Source of the DNA: Schleiferiaceae bacterium
Lineage (GTDB): Bacteria > Bacteroidota > Bacteroidia > Flavobacteriales > Schleiferiaceae
NCBI GenBank assembly: GCA_025210575.1
Contig: JAOARK010000287.1
Span: forward strand, 1-18,505
Length of the DNA: 18,505 bases
Direction: 5' to 3'
Under the pieces are notes generated by a model. That model worked only from the letters and a program-made list of their open reading frames with translations, was not told the DNA's origin and did not search any database. The position numbers were made by a program, and so were the translations under genes. This document shows, one piece after another, positions 7,866 to 15,042 of this stretch (position 1 is its first letter; every line of letters starts with the position of its first letter).

Positions 7866-9605
7866 TTAGTAATTCATATCCAGCCTCTTTTTTAATTCAA
7901 GTAAGGCAGGATTCTTTTCGGCCATGTACTTAAACTTCTCTTCAGGAGTGTAGATCAGATTTACCTTTTCCAGTTCTTTAATGGTGTGTTTAAGGTACAC
8001 GGCACTATTTTCTAGGGTAGAACGCAGGTGCTTCAATAAGTCGTTTTTCGATTGCATTAGAATCGCTTCTTGAACCGTGCTATCGAGTTCTAATTCTAAT
8101 TCGCTTTCAGAAATGAGCTTTGGCTTTTTGCTGAGAATGGCATAGAGCGGTTTATTCTCTTTTTGATCATTCGCATATTTTTCCCAAAGAGCTATGATTT
8201 GCGTTTCGGTGAAAGGCTTGCTTCCATAATCAATATATTCTTCTTCTCCTTCAGCCGCCTTGGTATTCGTTTTTTCTTCATTGAGCACCCCGCTAATTGA
8301 AAAGCCTGATCTTCTCTTTTTCTTACCAGAGGATATATTGGTGCTGATCTTTGGTGGTTCAGGTTCAACAGGTTTTGGTACTTCGGATGCAACGGTTTGA
8401 GCTGCAACGGGTGGCACTTCTGGTTTTGGCCCTTCGCTCGTTTTAACTTTAGTCTCTGCAGCTGGGTTACTTGTGGTAGTTTTAGATGGAATTGGAGCCG
8501 TTGTTTTTACGCTTGGCTCAGGCTTTTTTTTTTGGACCATCTGTGTGGCCTCATTATATTCTTGTGTTAACTGAGACAGGGCTATCTCAACTAACAATCG
8601 CTGATTTGCAGAGGACTTGTATTTTTGATCACACTCGTTCAGCACATTTAACCATCTAAATATTTGATGAAGTGTACACGCTTTAGCTTGAGTTAAATAT
8701 TTTGCTTTTAGATCATCAGATACTTCTAAAAGATTAACGGTTTGTGGATCATAGCACATCATTAAATCTCTCACGTGACTCGCTAATCCGTTCACAAAAA
8801 GATGACCGTCAAAACCTTTGGTTAAAATCTCATTATAAAGTAAGTACAATCCCGTTGGATTATTTGCCAATGCAAAGTCGATGACACGGAAGTAATAATC
8901 GTAATCTAAAATGTTCAGGTTGTCTAAAACACTTTGATAGGTAATCTGATTATCTGAAAAAGATGCTATTCGGTCAAAAATGGAGAGAGAGTCTCTAAGC
9001 GCACCATCGGCCTTTTGAGCAATTAAGTGCAAAGCATTTTCATCAGCTGTAATCCCTTCACTTTCGGCTACATAGGCCAAATGCTTGGCAATGTCGTTCA
9101 CACCTATTCTCTTGAAGTCAAAGATTTGACACCTTGATAGAATAGTAGGGATGATCTTATGCTTTTCTGTAGTGGCCAAAATAAAAATAGCATGAGCAGG
9201 CGGCTCTTCAAGCGTCTTCAAGAATGCGTTGAACGCAGACGTAGAAAGCATGTGTACCTCATCAATTATGTACACTTTGTACTTTCCAACTTGGGGAGCA
9301 TATCTTACCTGATCAGTTAGATTACGCATTTCATCAACACCGTTGTTCGATGCTGCATCTAATTCAATAATGTTTAATGAATAATCGTTATCCGGATTGC
9401 CTCCTGTAACTTCATTAATGCGATGAGCAACGATTCGAGCACACGTAGTTTTACCTACTCCTCTAGGTCCACAGAAAAGCATTGCCTGAGCTAGATGATT
9501 GTTCACTATGGCCTTCTCTAAAGTCTCAGTGATGTGTTGTTGTCCAACAACTTCTCTAAAGGCCTGAGGTCTGTATTTTCTAGCAGATACTACGTAGTTC
9601 TCCAT
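7866..9605 (-). CDS. dnaX: DNA polymerase III subunit gamma/tau
   Basis: A 579-residue clamp-loader ATPase that loads the beta clamp and couples replisome parts. The AAA+ module has Walker A G-P-R-G-V-G-K-T-T at 46-54, Walker B Y-I-I-D-E-V-H at 112-118, sensor 1 L-A-T-T-E-K at 143-148 and the S-R-C arginine finger at 157-159. The four-cysteine zinc module normally found between Walker A and Walker B is absent, replaced by a short N-E-V-T-G-G-N-P-D-N-D segment. Domain III ends near residue 355. A Lys/Pro/Thr-rich linker (359 to about 435) then leads to a C-terminal tau domain. At the linker start an A10 run (coding Q-K-K-K) could give a truncated gamma form by slippage. The gene is convincingly complete. 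Confidence 0.96.
   Translation of the reverse strand: MENYVVSARKYRPQAFREVVGQQHITETLEKAIVNNHLAQAMLFCGPRGVGKTTCARIVAHRINEVTGGNPDNDYSLNIIELDAASNNGVDEMRNLTDQVRYAPQVGKYKVYIIDEVHMLSTSAFNAFLKTLEEPPAHAIFILATTEKHKIIPTILSRCQIFDFKRIGVNDIAKHLAYVAESEGITADENALHLIAQKADGALRDSLSIFDRIASFSDNQITYQSVLDNLNILDYDYYFRVIDFALANNPTGLYLLYNEILTKGFDGHLFVNGLASHVRDLMMCYDPQTVNLLEVSDDLKAKYLTQAKACTLHQIFRWLNVLNECDQKYKSSANQRLLVEIALSQLTQEYNEATQMVQKKKPEPSVKTTAPIPSKTTTSNPAAETKVKTSEGPKPEVPPVAAQTVASEVPKPVEPEPPKISTNISSGKKKRRSGFSISGVLNEEKTNTKAAEGEEEYIDYGSKPFTETQIIALWEKYANDQKENKPLYAILSKKPKLISESELELELDSTVQEAILMQSKNDLLKHLRSTLENSAVYLKHTIKELEKVNLIYTPEEKFKYMAEKNPALLELKKRLDMNY
8518..8533 (-). other. A10 slippery run with -1 stop in dnaX
   Basis: On the dnaX strand, ten consecutive A (complement of 8524-8533) read as CAA AAA AAA AAG. 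One extra A, or a -1 ribosomal slip, gives AAA GCC TGA, a stop at 8518-8520, yielding a ~362-residue gamma-like product ending after domain III. The +1 frame also stops within about six codons (TAA). A potential hairpin, GAGCC/GGCTC (8515-8519 with 8495-8499, 15-nt loop), begins a few bases downstream. The arrangement parallels the known frameshift/slippage sites of E. coli and Thermus dnaX. Function here is inferred. Confidence 0.65.
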
Positions 9606-9694
9606 ACTGCGCCAAATATACTTGGCATTTCAATAAAAATGCTAGCTGTTGATAAAAATGACGATGATATTTTCACTTCGATAAGGTTGGTCAT

Positions 9695-10081
9695 TTAAAC
9701 GCCTTTCCTTGAATTTAAATTGAACCTAAGGATGGCAAAAGTGACCGCAAAAATCAGGATCGTAATGTTAATATAGACCGCGTCCATTTCATCTCTTCTC
9801 GCATGAACAATTAATGCAGCTACCATTTGTATCGTAAATAATGCACCTACAATGGGCAAGTAAGGTGTTAGTTTTTTCAAAAAGACGCCTGCCAAAAAGA
9901 TTAATGAAAAGACCAACTCAAAACCACCAATTAATAATACATGCGAGGAGGAAAAATCTAAAGCCCAAGCCATATTCTCTTCTTGAACAAGCTCGTCATA
10001 CGGAGTGAACAGTTTCATGACCCCGGCAAGCATAAAGATTAGACCAAGTACAATTTGAAGAATAACAGTAACGACCTTCAT
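9695..10081 (-). CDS. DoxX family membrane protein
   Basis: A 128-residue protein with four hydrophobic helices (about 4-20, 47-68, 72-92, 100-120). The start V-L-Q-I-V-L-G-L-I-F-M-L-A-G-V-M-K-L-F, with a G-x-x-K-L/F ending to helix 1, and the later G-G-F-E-L-V-F-S-L helix match the DoxX/DoxD-like family, small membrane proteins of mostly unknown function linked in some bacteria to quinone or thiol redox and stress. The length fits. It is 96 bp downstream of the DinB-fold gene and 89 bp upstream of dnaX on the same strand, so it may be transcribed alone. CTGA-TTTT-AG-type repeats lie just upstream. Confidence 0.82.
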   Translation of the reverse strand: MKVVTVILQIVLGLIFMLAGVMKLFTPYDELVQEENMAWALDFSSSHVLLIGGFELVFSLIFLAGVFLKKLTPYLPIVGALFTIQMVAALIVHARRDEMDAVYINITILIFAVTFAILRFNLNSRKGV

Positions 10082-10110
10082 AAAGTAATAGTTATAATGA
10101 AGGTAAATTA

Positions 10111-10149
10111 CTGATTTTTAGAACCTCATCTGAATTTTCAGAACTGAAG
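10111..10149. promoter_or_regulatory. Repeated CTGA(A)TTTT(C/T)AG motifs upstream of doxX-like gene
   Basis: CTGATTTTTAG (10111-10121) and CTGAATTTTCAG (10130-10141, a perfect 12-bp palindrome) start 19 bp apart, about two helical turns. The second overlaps another palindrome TTCAGAACTGAA (10138-10149). They lie 30-70 bp before the DoxX-like start. A similar motif occurs in the 12.6-12.7 kb divergent spacer. They could be operators, but AT-rich DNA makes chance matches likely. Confidence 0.3.
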
Positions 10150-10177
10150 TAGTCAACAAGAAATTGACAATTTTGAA

Positions 10178-10690
10178 TTAATCATTCAAAGCATCTAAAT
10201 CTTGACCTTTATAAAATTCAAGGTCTTTATTCTTGAGTTCTTTTGTGTAATAGGTAATTTGCCCTGTATGGTAAGACAAGTGTTCAACAACATGTATAAC
10301 TATTCCCATGCCACTTAGGTTAAATCCTTGTACCGTTCGGTAACGAAGGAATTCAGCATCGGTGCATCGTTGAACTATAGTTTTAGCTTTTTCAATCACT
10401 TTAGTGATCTTTTCAATTAATGCGGTTCTGCTCAACCTTTCGGTTGTGGTAAATTCTAGATTTCGTTTTCTATTATCTTCGGCACCTCCGAGAGAAGAGT
10501 GTATATATTGAGTGATGTTTCCACATAAGTGAAGAATTAAATGCCCAATGCTATTTGATTGCTTATTTGGGGAATACCAGATCTCCTCTTCTGTTAATTC
10601 ATTTAAGCATTTTGTGATGCGTGGTATATTTTCATCTAACCGAAAGATACTTTGCTCTTTGAATTCCTCAACCCAGGTTTTCATATCCAC
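10178..10690 (-). CDS. DinB superfamily protein
   Basis: A 170-residue four-helix-bundle protein of the DinB/YfiT superfamily, cytoplasmic, with a likely three-histidine metal site. S-I-G-H-L-I-L-H-L-C-G-N (47-58) and H-V-V-E-H-L-S-Y-H-T-G-Q-I (133-145) are the two signature segments; H54, H137 and H141 are the probable ligands. Members include thiol-dependent metal enzymes and many uncharacterised proteins; no substrate can be inferred. Its start overlaps the end of the upstream DUF1801-like gene by 10 bp, so it is the last gene of a compact operon. No clear terminator follows. Confidence 0.88.
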   Translation of the reverse strand: MDMKTWVEEFKEQSIFRLDENIPRITKCLNELTEEEIWYSPNKQSNSIGHLILHLCGNITQYIHSSLGGAEDNRKRNLEFTTTERLSRTALIEKITKVIEKAKTIVQRCTDAEFLRYRTVQGFNLSGMGIVIHVVEHLSYHTGQITYYTKELKNKDLEFYKGQDLDALND

Positions 10691-11052
10691 CCTTCTTTTT
10701 TATAGAGTTCCACTCCTTTAGTGATCATATCATTAAATTCTTGTTCTAGCTCCGGAGATAATTTCTTTACATGGAAACAGCTTTTTCCCTTTAAGCATTT
10801 CTTCATTTCATCTGAAATATTGAACTCTTTGACATGCGTATAAATAGGGAAGAAGTAGAATCGAATGTCCTTTGGCTTGGGAACAATTGATCCAAAGTAA
10901 TAACCGTCTACCATCTTCTTTCCATATTGGGCAGGGATGTCTCCAGTAACCTCAAAGTTTTGTGGTGTGTCTTTGTTTACTCTTAAAGTAGGTATGTGCT
11001 TTTTAAAAGCATCTTGAAGAGAAGTCTGTATTTCTGCTAATTCGGTTTTCAT
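10681..11052 (-). CDS. DUF1801-like (YdhG-type) protein
   Basis: A 123-residue soluble protein. After a polar N-terminal helix it has the strands K-K-M-V-D-G-Y-Y-F-G-S-I-V-P and D-I-R-F-Y-F-F-P-I-Y, then the segment K-C-L-K-G-K-S-C-F-H-V-K-K-L (about 87-100), which is the most recognisable part of YdhG/DUF1801 domains (lysine-glycine-lysine followed by a short strand). It ends with an acidic helix. Function of the family is unknown. ATG overlaps the MOSC gene's stop by 4 bp and its stop overlaps the DinB start, so it is firmly inside the operon. Family assignment is moderate only. Confidence 0.6.
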   Translation of the reverse strand: MKTELAEIQTSLQDAFKKHIPTLRVNKDTPQNFEVTGDIPAQYGKKMVDGYYFGSIVPKPKDIRFYFFPIYTHVKEFNISDEMKKCLKGKSCFHVKKLSPELEQEFNDMITKGVELYKKEGWI

Positions 11053-11600
11053 ATTCTTTCCATTAGGTCTCCCAATTTAATTTTTCCGGATTTAATCACC
11101 TTGGCATTAATACCGCGCAGTTGATGTTTTTTACCAATTTCAGAATTCACAAACTTCATTGCATCTAAGCCGAAGCGAGAGACAAATTTTTTACATCCTA
11201 AATGCGGTTGTGCGGTGACTTCAATAATGGCATCACCGACTTTTAATTGAGTACCAGCAGGTAAATTCTCTTTGCTTAGATCAAGATCTACGAATAATTG
11301 GTCTCCAGCGAGTTGCCATCTTTCTTTTTCTTGAGCAATAACGTCTATTATTCGGCTGTTCATTATGTTCAACTGCATGTCAGGGTGTGCCGACTTATCA
11401 GGAGTGCGACTACTTGGTCTGCCCTTCCACATATCACCCTCTAATCCATCTGTTGTGCTGAGCATACCTTCCTGTAGAACTTTACGTTCATTTTCCTTTG
11501 GTCTAATTACGATAAGGTCAAGCGCTGCTTTATCTTTAGGAGATGCGCTAATGAAAGGCAATCGAGCTTTGATCTCCTCATAAGAAAGGTGTTTCATCAT
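11049..11600 (-). CDS. MOSC domain protein
   Basis: A 183-residue MOSC-domain protein. MOSC domains bind molybdenum cofactor or carry sulfur through a conserved cysteine. Visible features are the G-L-E-G-D-M-W-K-G-R segment (52-61), the Q-L-N-I-M-N strand (76-81), the V-G-D-A-I-I-E-V-T strand (121-129), the conserved Cys in P-H-L-G-C-K-K-F (C136) and the closing R-G-I-N-A-K-V-I-K-S-G-K-I-K-L-G-D. It lacks the N-terminal beta-barrel of longer YiiM-type proteins. Two adjacent ATGs are possible starts. It follows the cupin gene by 35 bp and is coupled to the DUF1801-like gene. Substrate unknown; no molybdoenzyme gene is in the window. Confidence 0.86.
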   Translation of the reverse strand: MMKHLSYEEIKARLPFISASPKDKAALDLIVIRPKENERKVLQEGMLSTTDGLEGDMWKGRPSSRTPDKSAHPDMQLNIMNSRIIDVIAQEKERWQLAGDQLFVDLDLSKENLPAGTQLKVGDAIIEVTAQPHLGCKKFVSRFGLDAMKFVNSEIGKKHQLRGINAKVIKSGKIKLGDLMERI

Positions 11601-11635
11601 ATTTTAATTGAGAGGAGAGCAAGATAGCTTTAATC

Positions 11636-11995
11636 TCAAATTCTGTCGAGATCAGCTTGGGTTAAATCGTTGTTAAGATTTCCCGTATTTAAGGTTGTAG
11701 ATGGTTCGAACAAAAGAACCTCAGCTTCACCGTGAACAATTGGTTTATGAAGTACCCCTTTTGGCACAATCACAAATTCTCCTGCTTTTATAGTCTCCAT
11801 GCTATCTTCGTAGTGCATTTCCAATTTTCCTTTTACCACGAAGAATAATTCATCTTCATTGTCATGTTGATGCATTACAAATTCACCACTCATCTTAGCC
11901 AATTTCACCAATTGTCCGTTCAATTCTCCAACAATTTTCGGAGACCAATATTCACTGATAAGATTGAACTTTTCCTTCAGGTTAACTTTCTTCAT
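11636..11995 (-). CDS. Cupin domain protein
   Basis: A 119-residue single-cupin protein. The metal-binding motif 1 is H-Q-H-D-N-E-D-E-L (42-50; H42, H44, E49) and motif 2 is P-K-G-V-L-H-K-P (78-85; H83), giving the usual 3-His/1-Glu site. Small stand-alone cupins act as sugar-isomerase-like, dioxygenase-like or ligand-binding proteins; which applies here is unknown. It overlaps the end of the upstream DEAD-like gene by 14 bp in another frame and precedes the MOSC gene. Confidence 0.88.
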   Translation of the reverse strand: MKKVNLKEKFNLISEYWSPKIVGELNGQLVKLAKMSGEFVMHQHDNEDELFFVVKGKLEMHYEDSMETIKAGEFVIVPKGVLHKPIVHGEAEVLLFEPSTTLNTGNLNNDLTQADLDRI

Positions 11996-12623
11996 TTTCT
12001 TCAGGAATTATTTCGTTTGACTCTATCTGCTCTGGATGACGCATGTATTTCTTGTTATAGCGATCTATGTTTTCTGAGAGCGATGTTGTAAATATGGCTT
12101 TTTGTGCATTGGGTAAACTTGATGTAATTCTATGCAAAAAAGTCATGTCTGTATTTTTCATCACAGTTTCTGCATTGTCTATTATCAGCGTTTTTATTTC
12201 AGCAAAGTTTATCCCCTCAATGGTCATTAACTCTGTAATCCTCTTTGCCGAACCGATTACAACATCAGTACCAAAATATATGGTGTCTTTTTGTTTTTGA
12301 ATGTCTGCTCCTTCAAATCCTATGTGGAATCGAAGATCTGTATGTTTGCCTAAAGCATCGAATTGCTCTTTAATAGCAAATACAGATTCTTTGTCTTTAC
12401 AAACAACCATTGCTCTGGGAACATCCGCAACAGCTTTCTTCAAACTTTGAATAAGCGCAATGGAATAAGCAGTGGTTTTACCTGAATTCTCTGGTCCAAC
12501 TGCAATAAGGTCCATTCCACTTTTTACTCTTGAAATCCACTTCTTTTGTGAACCTACTGGTTGATGAATATTTAAAGTTTCTAGGGTCTCTTGAAATTCT
12601 GGGCTGATCTTCTTTATGAACAT
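11982..12623 (-). CDS. Single-domain DEAD-box-like protein with degenerate motifs
   Basis: A 213-residue protein equal to only the first RecA-like domain of a DEAD-box RNA helicase. It keeps a Q-motif-like Q26, a P-loop G-P-E-N-S-G-K-T-T (43-51, K49), a Ia-like strand (P-R-A-M-V-V-C-K, 69-76) and a helicase-like order. Motif II reads D-N-A-E (149-152) instead of D-E-A-D, motif Ib is G-S-A-K-R in place of T-P-G-R, and motif III is T-T-S (179-181) instead of S-A-T. Domain 2, with the arginine finger and RNA-clamping motifs, is absent; the protein ends in an acidic tail (E-E-N-E-E-S). It may bind ATP but is unlikely to unwind RNA alone. It is the first gene of the cupin/MOSC/DUF1801/DinB operon. 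Confidence 0.82.
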   Translation of the reverse strand: MFIKKISPEFQETLETLNIHQPVGSQKKWISRVKSGMDLIAVGPENSGKTTAYSIALIQSLKKAVADVPRAMVVCKDKESVFAIKEQFDALGKHTDLRFHIGFEGADIQKQKDTIYFGTDVVIGSAKRITELMTIEGINFAEIKTLIIDNAETVMKNTDMTFLHRITSSLPNAQKAIFTTSLSENIDRYNKKYMRHPEQIESNEIIPEENEES

Positions 12624-12645
12624 AAGGGCAAAGAAAAACTAAAAT

Positions 12646-12702
12646 TGAAAATCAGTACAATGCAATCTAAGGTCTTTTGATTTGATTGAGTTCTGATTTT
12701 CA
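12646..12702. promoter_or_regulatory. 10-bp inverted repeat in divergent promoter spacer
   Basis: TGAAAATCAG (12646-12655) and CTGATTTTCA (12693-12702) form a perfect 10-bp inverted repeat with a 37-nt spacer, centred in the 124-bp gap between the divergent DEAD-like operon and the cytochrome gene. It could be a two-site operator for both promoters. A possible -7 element for the cytochrome, TAACTTTA (12718-12725), resembles the Bacteroidota TAnnTTTG, but no good TTG lies 19 bp upstream of it. Confidence 0.4.
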
Positions 12703-12747
12703 GTGGTTTAAAATTTATAACTTTAGCTCAACCTAAATAATCTAACC

Positions 12748-13728
12748 ATGTTTAAGAAAATCTTGTTGGTCGCTTTGGCCATTGTTGTCTTGTTGGTTGT
12801 CGTTATCATAGTTGCAGTAAATACTAGTTATGACACAAACTATAATGAAACTTATGCAATTTCAGATTTAAAAGTAGAGGCCGATTCTACCATGATTGCT
12901 AGAGGTAAATATTTAGCTCATGGTCCGGCACATTGTTCTCACTGCCATGCCCCATTCTCAGAGTTCCAGAAAATTGAAGCTGGAGAAGATGTTGCACTTT
13001 CTGGAGGGTTTGGTCTAGAAATTCCACCCGGTGCTTTTTATGCACCGAATTTAACTTCCGATAAAGAAACAGGCATTGGAAATTTGAGTGATGGACAGCT
13101 CTATAGAATGTTCAGATATAACATTAATCATCAAGGGAGTGCCGTTTTCGACTTTATGCCTTTTATCAATATGGCAGATGAAGATATCTATTCAATCATC
13201 GCCTATCTGCGATCTTTAGAACCAGTAAAGAGAGAATCAAGGAGATCTGAGCCTTCATTTTTGGGTAAGGCGATTATGATGAGTGGTGCCATTCAACCGG
13301 GGAAGCCAGACGAGCCTATCTTAAAAAGTATGACTCCTTCAGTGAGTAAAGAATATGGCGAGTATTTGGCCTATGCCGTTGCAAATTGTCGTGGATGCCA
13401 CACCAACAGAGATATGCAAACGCTTGAATACATAGGTGAAGAATATGCAGGTGGTTTGGCATTTGGACCAGACAATCTGACCCAAGGAGATATTTATGTT
13501 ACGCCAAACTTAACTCCTCACGAAGGAACGGGTATTATGGCAACCTGGTCTGAAGAAAAATTCATTGAACGAATGAAAGCGGGTAGAGTACATGCCACTT
13601 CGCCTATGCCCTGGGGAGCTTTTGGCCAAATGAGCGATGACGATTTGAAAGCCATCTACCTTTTTCTGAAAAGTTTAGAACCTGTAAATAATGATGTAGG
13701 AGAAATACACACTCCTGCCGAATCATAA
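12748..13728 (+). CDS. Membrane-anchored diheme cytochrome c
   Basis: A 326-residue c-type cytochrome with two heme attachment sites, C-S-H-C-H (63-67) and C-R-G-C-H (214-218). An N-terminal hydrophobic helix (about 5-24) with M-F-K-K in front is an uncleaved signal anchor, so the protein faces the periplasm. The likely distal ligands are M137 (F-M-P-F) and M287 (S-P-M-P-W-G). The two halves repeat the same pattern, with A-P-N-L-T-S-D-K-E-T-G-I-G and T-P-N-L-T-P-H-E-G-T-G-I, so it is an internal duplication like the cytochrome subunits of membrane dehydrogenases. It carries electrons; the partner enzyme is not in the window. The gene is monocistronic, with a strong terminator directly after its stop. 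Confidence 0.92.
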   Translation: MFKKILLVALAIVVLLVVVIIVAVNTSYDTNYNETYAISDLKVEADSTMIARGKYLAHGPAHCSHCHAPFSEFQKIEAGEDVALSGGFGLEIPPGAFYAPNLTSDKETGIGNLSDGQLYRMFRYNINHQGSAVFDFMPFINMADEDIYSIIAYLRSLEPVKRESRRSEPSFLGKAIMMSGAIQPGKPDEPILKSMTPSVSKEYGEYLAYAVANCRGCHTNRDMQTLEYIGEEYAGGLAFGPDNLTQGDIYVTPNLTPHEGTGIMATWSEEKFIERMKAGRVHATSPMPWGAFGQMSDDDLKAIYLFLKSLEPVNNDVGEIHTPAES

Positions 13729-13733
13729 TCTTA

Positions 13734-13764
13734 AAATCTCCACGCAAGTGGAGATTTATTTTTT
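13734..13764 (+). terminator. Intrinsic terminator, shared by convergent genes
   Basis: A perfect 10-bp stem, AAATCTCCAC (13734-13743) and GTGGAGATTT (13748-13757), with a GCAA tetraloop and then ATTTTTT (13758-13764). It starts 6 bp after the cytochrome stop. The right arm overlaps the TAA stop of the convergent helicase gene (13756-13758). Read on the minus strand, the stem is followed by only a short T-run, so it is strongest for the cytochrome but may work both ways. Confidence 0.9.
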
Positions 13765-15000
13765 ACGCTTCTTTTTTTGCTTTTTCCTGGATGACTCAAT
13801 CTGCTCAATCTCGGCCATCATATCACTAATGTCGAACTTATTTTCTTTAGTCTCAACCAATGTATTGGCATATTCACCTTTAGAAAGTTCAAGCCTTTTA
13901 ATTGGTTTGCCAAGGTTGTTCTCAATTTCATTGAGTAAGTCTTGCTCTTCTGAAGCACAGAAAGAAACGGCCTGCCCTTTATGTTTTCCTCTTCCTGTTC
14001 GACCAACACGGTGAACGTATTGCTCTGATGATTCAGGAAGATCGTAGTTCACTACATATTCAACATTGGGAATGTCAATTCCTCTTGCACTTACATCTGT
14101 GGCGATCAAGATTTTTAAATCACCTTTTCTAAAGGCCGACATTGTTTTATCTCGCTCAGCCTGGTCACGGTCACTATGGATTGTATCCGTTTCAATTCCA
14201 ACCCTGGCCATGGCCTTTTTAACACGCTCGGCACGCACTTTAGTGCGAACAAAGACCAATGTTTTTTTGTCTTTGTTGTTCACGATTAAATTCTCCAAGA
14301 AGAAACGCTTATCATCCATTTCAACATTGGCAACAGCGTGATCTATGTTTTTAGCTACTGGATCTTTTGGCGAAATTTGAATACGAATGGCGTCTGTTAC
14401 CAAAGAGTAAGCTAGGTTTTTAATTTTCTCGTTAATCGTTGCTGAGAAAAATAAAGTTTGCCTTTTACGAGGCAGGTGACGCATCAAATCTTTAATGTCC
14501 TTAATAAATCCAAGATCTAACATGTGGTCTGCTTCATCAAGGATTAAAATCTCAACTCTTCTCAAGTTTAAAGCTCCTTGACTTACTAAGTCAAAAAGTC
14601 TACCTGGGGTGGCAATTAAAACGTCAACCCCCTTGTTGAGCTTTTCTTTTTGTGGCTCCTGATCTACACCACCATGAATACAAAATGAAGTAACACGTGT
14701 GTGTTTACCCAATGTTTTGAACACACTGTCAATCTGCAATGCCAACTCATGTGTTGGTGCCATCACTAAACATTTCACTCCATCAGGTCTTCCCGTAATT
14801 TTTCTCTCTTGCAAAACATGCAAAACTGGAATAACGAACGCTGCGGTTTTACCCGTCCCTGTTTGTGCTATAGCCAAAACATCCTCACCCTTTAATATTG
14901 GGGGGATAGACTTAAACTGTATATCTGTAGGCTTTTTATACCCTTGTTTTGCAATGCTGGTTTTAATACCATCGGCAATGCGGTATTGCTCAAATTTCAT
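13756..15000 (-). CDS. rhlE: DEAD-box RNA helicase, RhlE type
   Basis: A 414-residue ATP-dependent RNA helicase for ribosome assembly or RNA turnover, cytoplasmic. Motifs in order: Q motif G-Y-K-K-P-T-D-I-Q (20-28), motif I A-Q-T-G-T-G-K-T (45-52), Ia A-P-T-H-E-L-A (81-87, with His where Arg is usual), Ib T-P-G-R (131-134), II D-E-A-D (155-158), III S-A-T (186-188), then A-R-G-I-D (305-309) and VI H-R-V-G-R-T-G-R-G (330-338). The C-terminus is a basic tail (K-K-Q-K-K-K-R-K-K), typical of RhlE proteins and able to bind RNA. Full length, with both RecA domains, unlike the half-length relative 1.4 kb upstream of its own coding end. It lies 42 bp after the DUF1569 gene on the same strand. Confidence 0.93.
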   Translation of the reverse strand: MKFEQYRIADGIKTSIAKQGYKKPTDIQFKSIPPILKGEDVLAIAQTGTGKTAAFVIPVLHVLQERKITGRPDGVKCLVMAPTHELALQIDSVFKTLGKHTRVTSFCIHGGVDQEPQKEKLNKGVDVLIATPGRLFDLVSQGALNLRRVEILILDEADHMLDLGFIKDIKDLMRHLPRKRQTLFFSATINEKIKNLAYSLVTDAIRIQISPKDPVAKNIDHAVANVEMDDKRFFLENLIVNNKDKKTLVFVRTKVRAERVKKAMARVGIETDTIHSDRDQAERDKTMSAFRKGDLKILIATDVSARGIDIPNVEYVVNYDLPESSEQYVHRVGRTGRGKHKGQAVSFCASEEQDLLNEIENNLGKPIKRLELSKGEYANTLVETKENKFDISDMMAEIEQIESSRKKQKKKRKK

Positions 15001-15042
15001 CGAAAAGAATTGAGCGGCAAAGATAGAAATGCAAGCACGTGA

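Noticed and set aside
9613..9620. TATATTTG (minus strand) as dnaX promoter -7 element
   Set aside because: Matches TAnnTTTG exactly, but it would start transcription almost at the ATG and has no TTG near 19 bp upstream.
13748..14014. Plus-strand ORF antisense to the rhlE 3' end
   Set aside because: Shadow of the RhlE coding frame; begins in the terminator stem and shows no domain.
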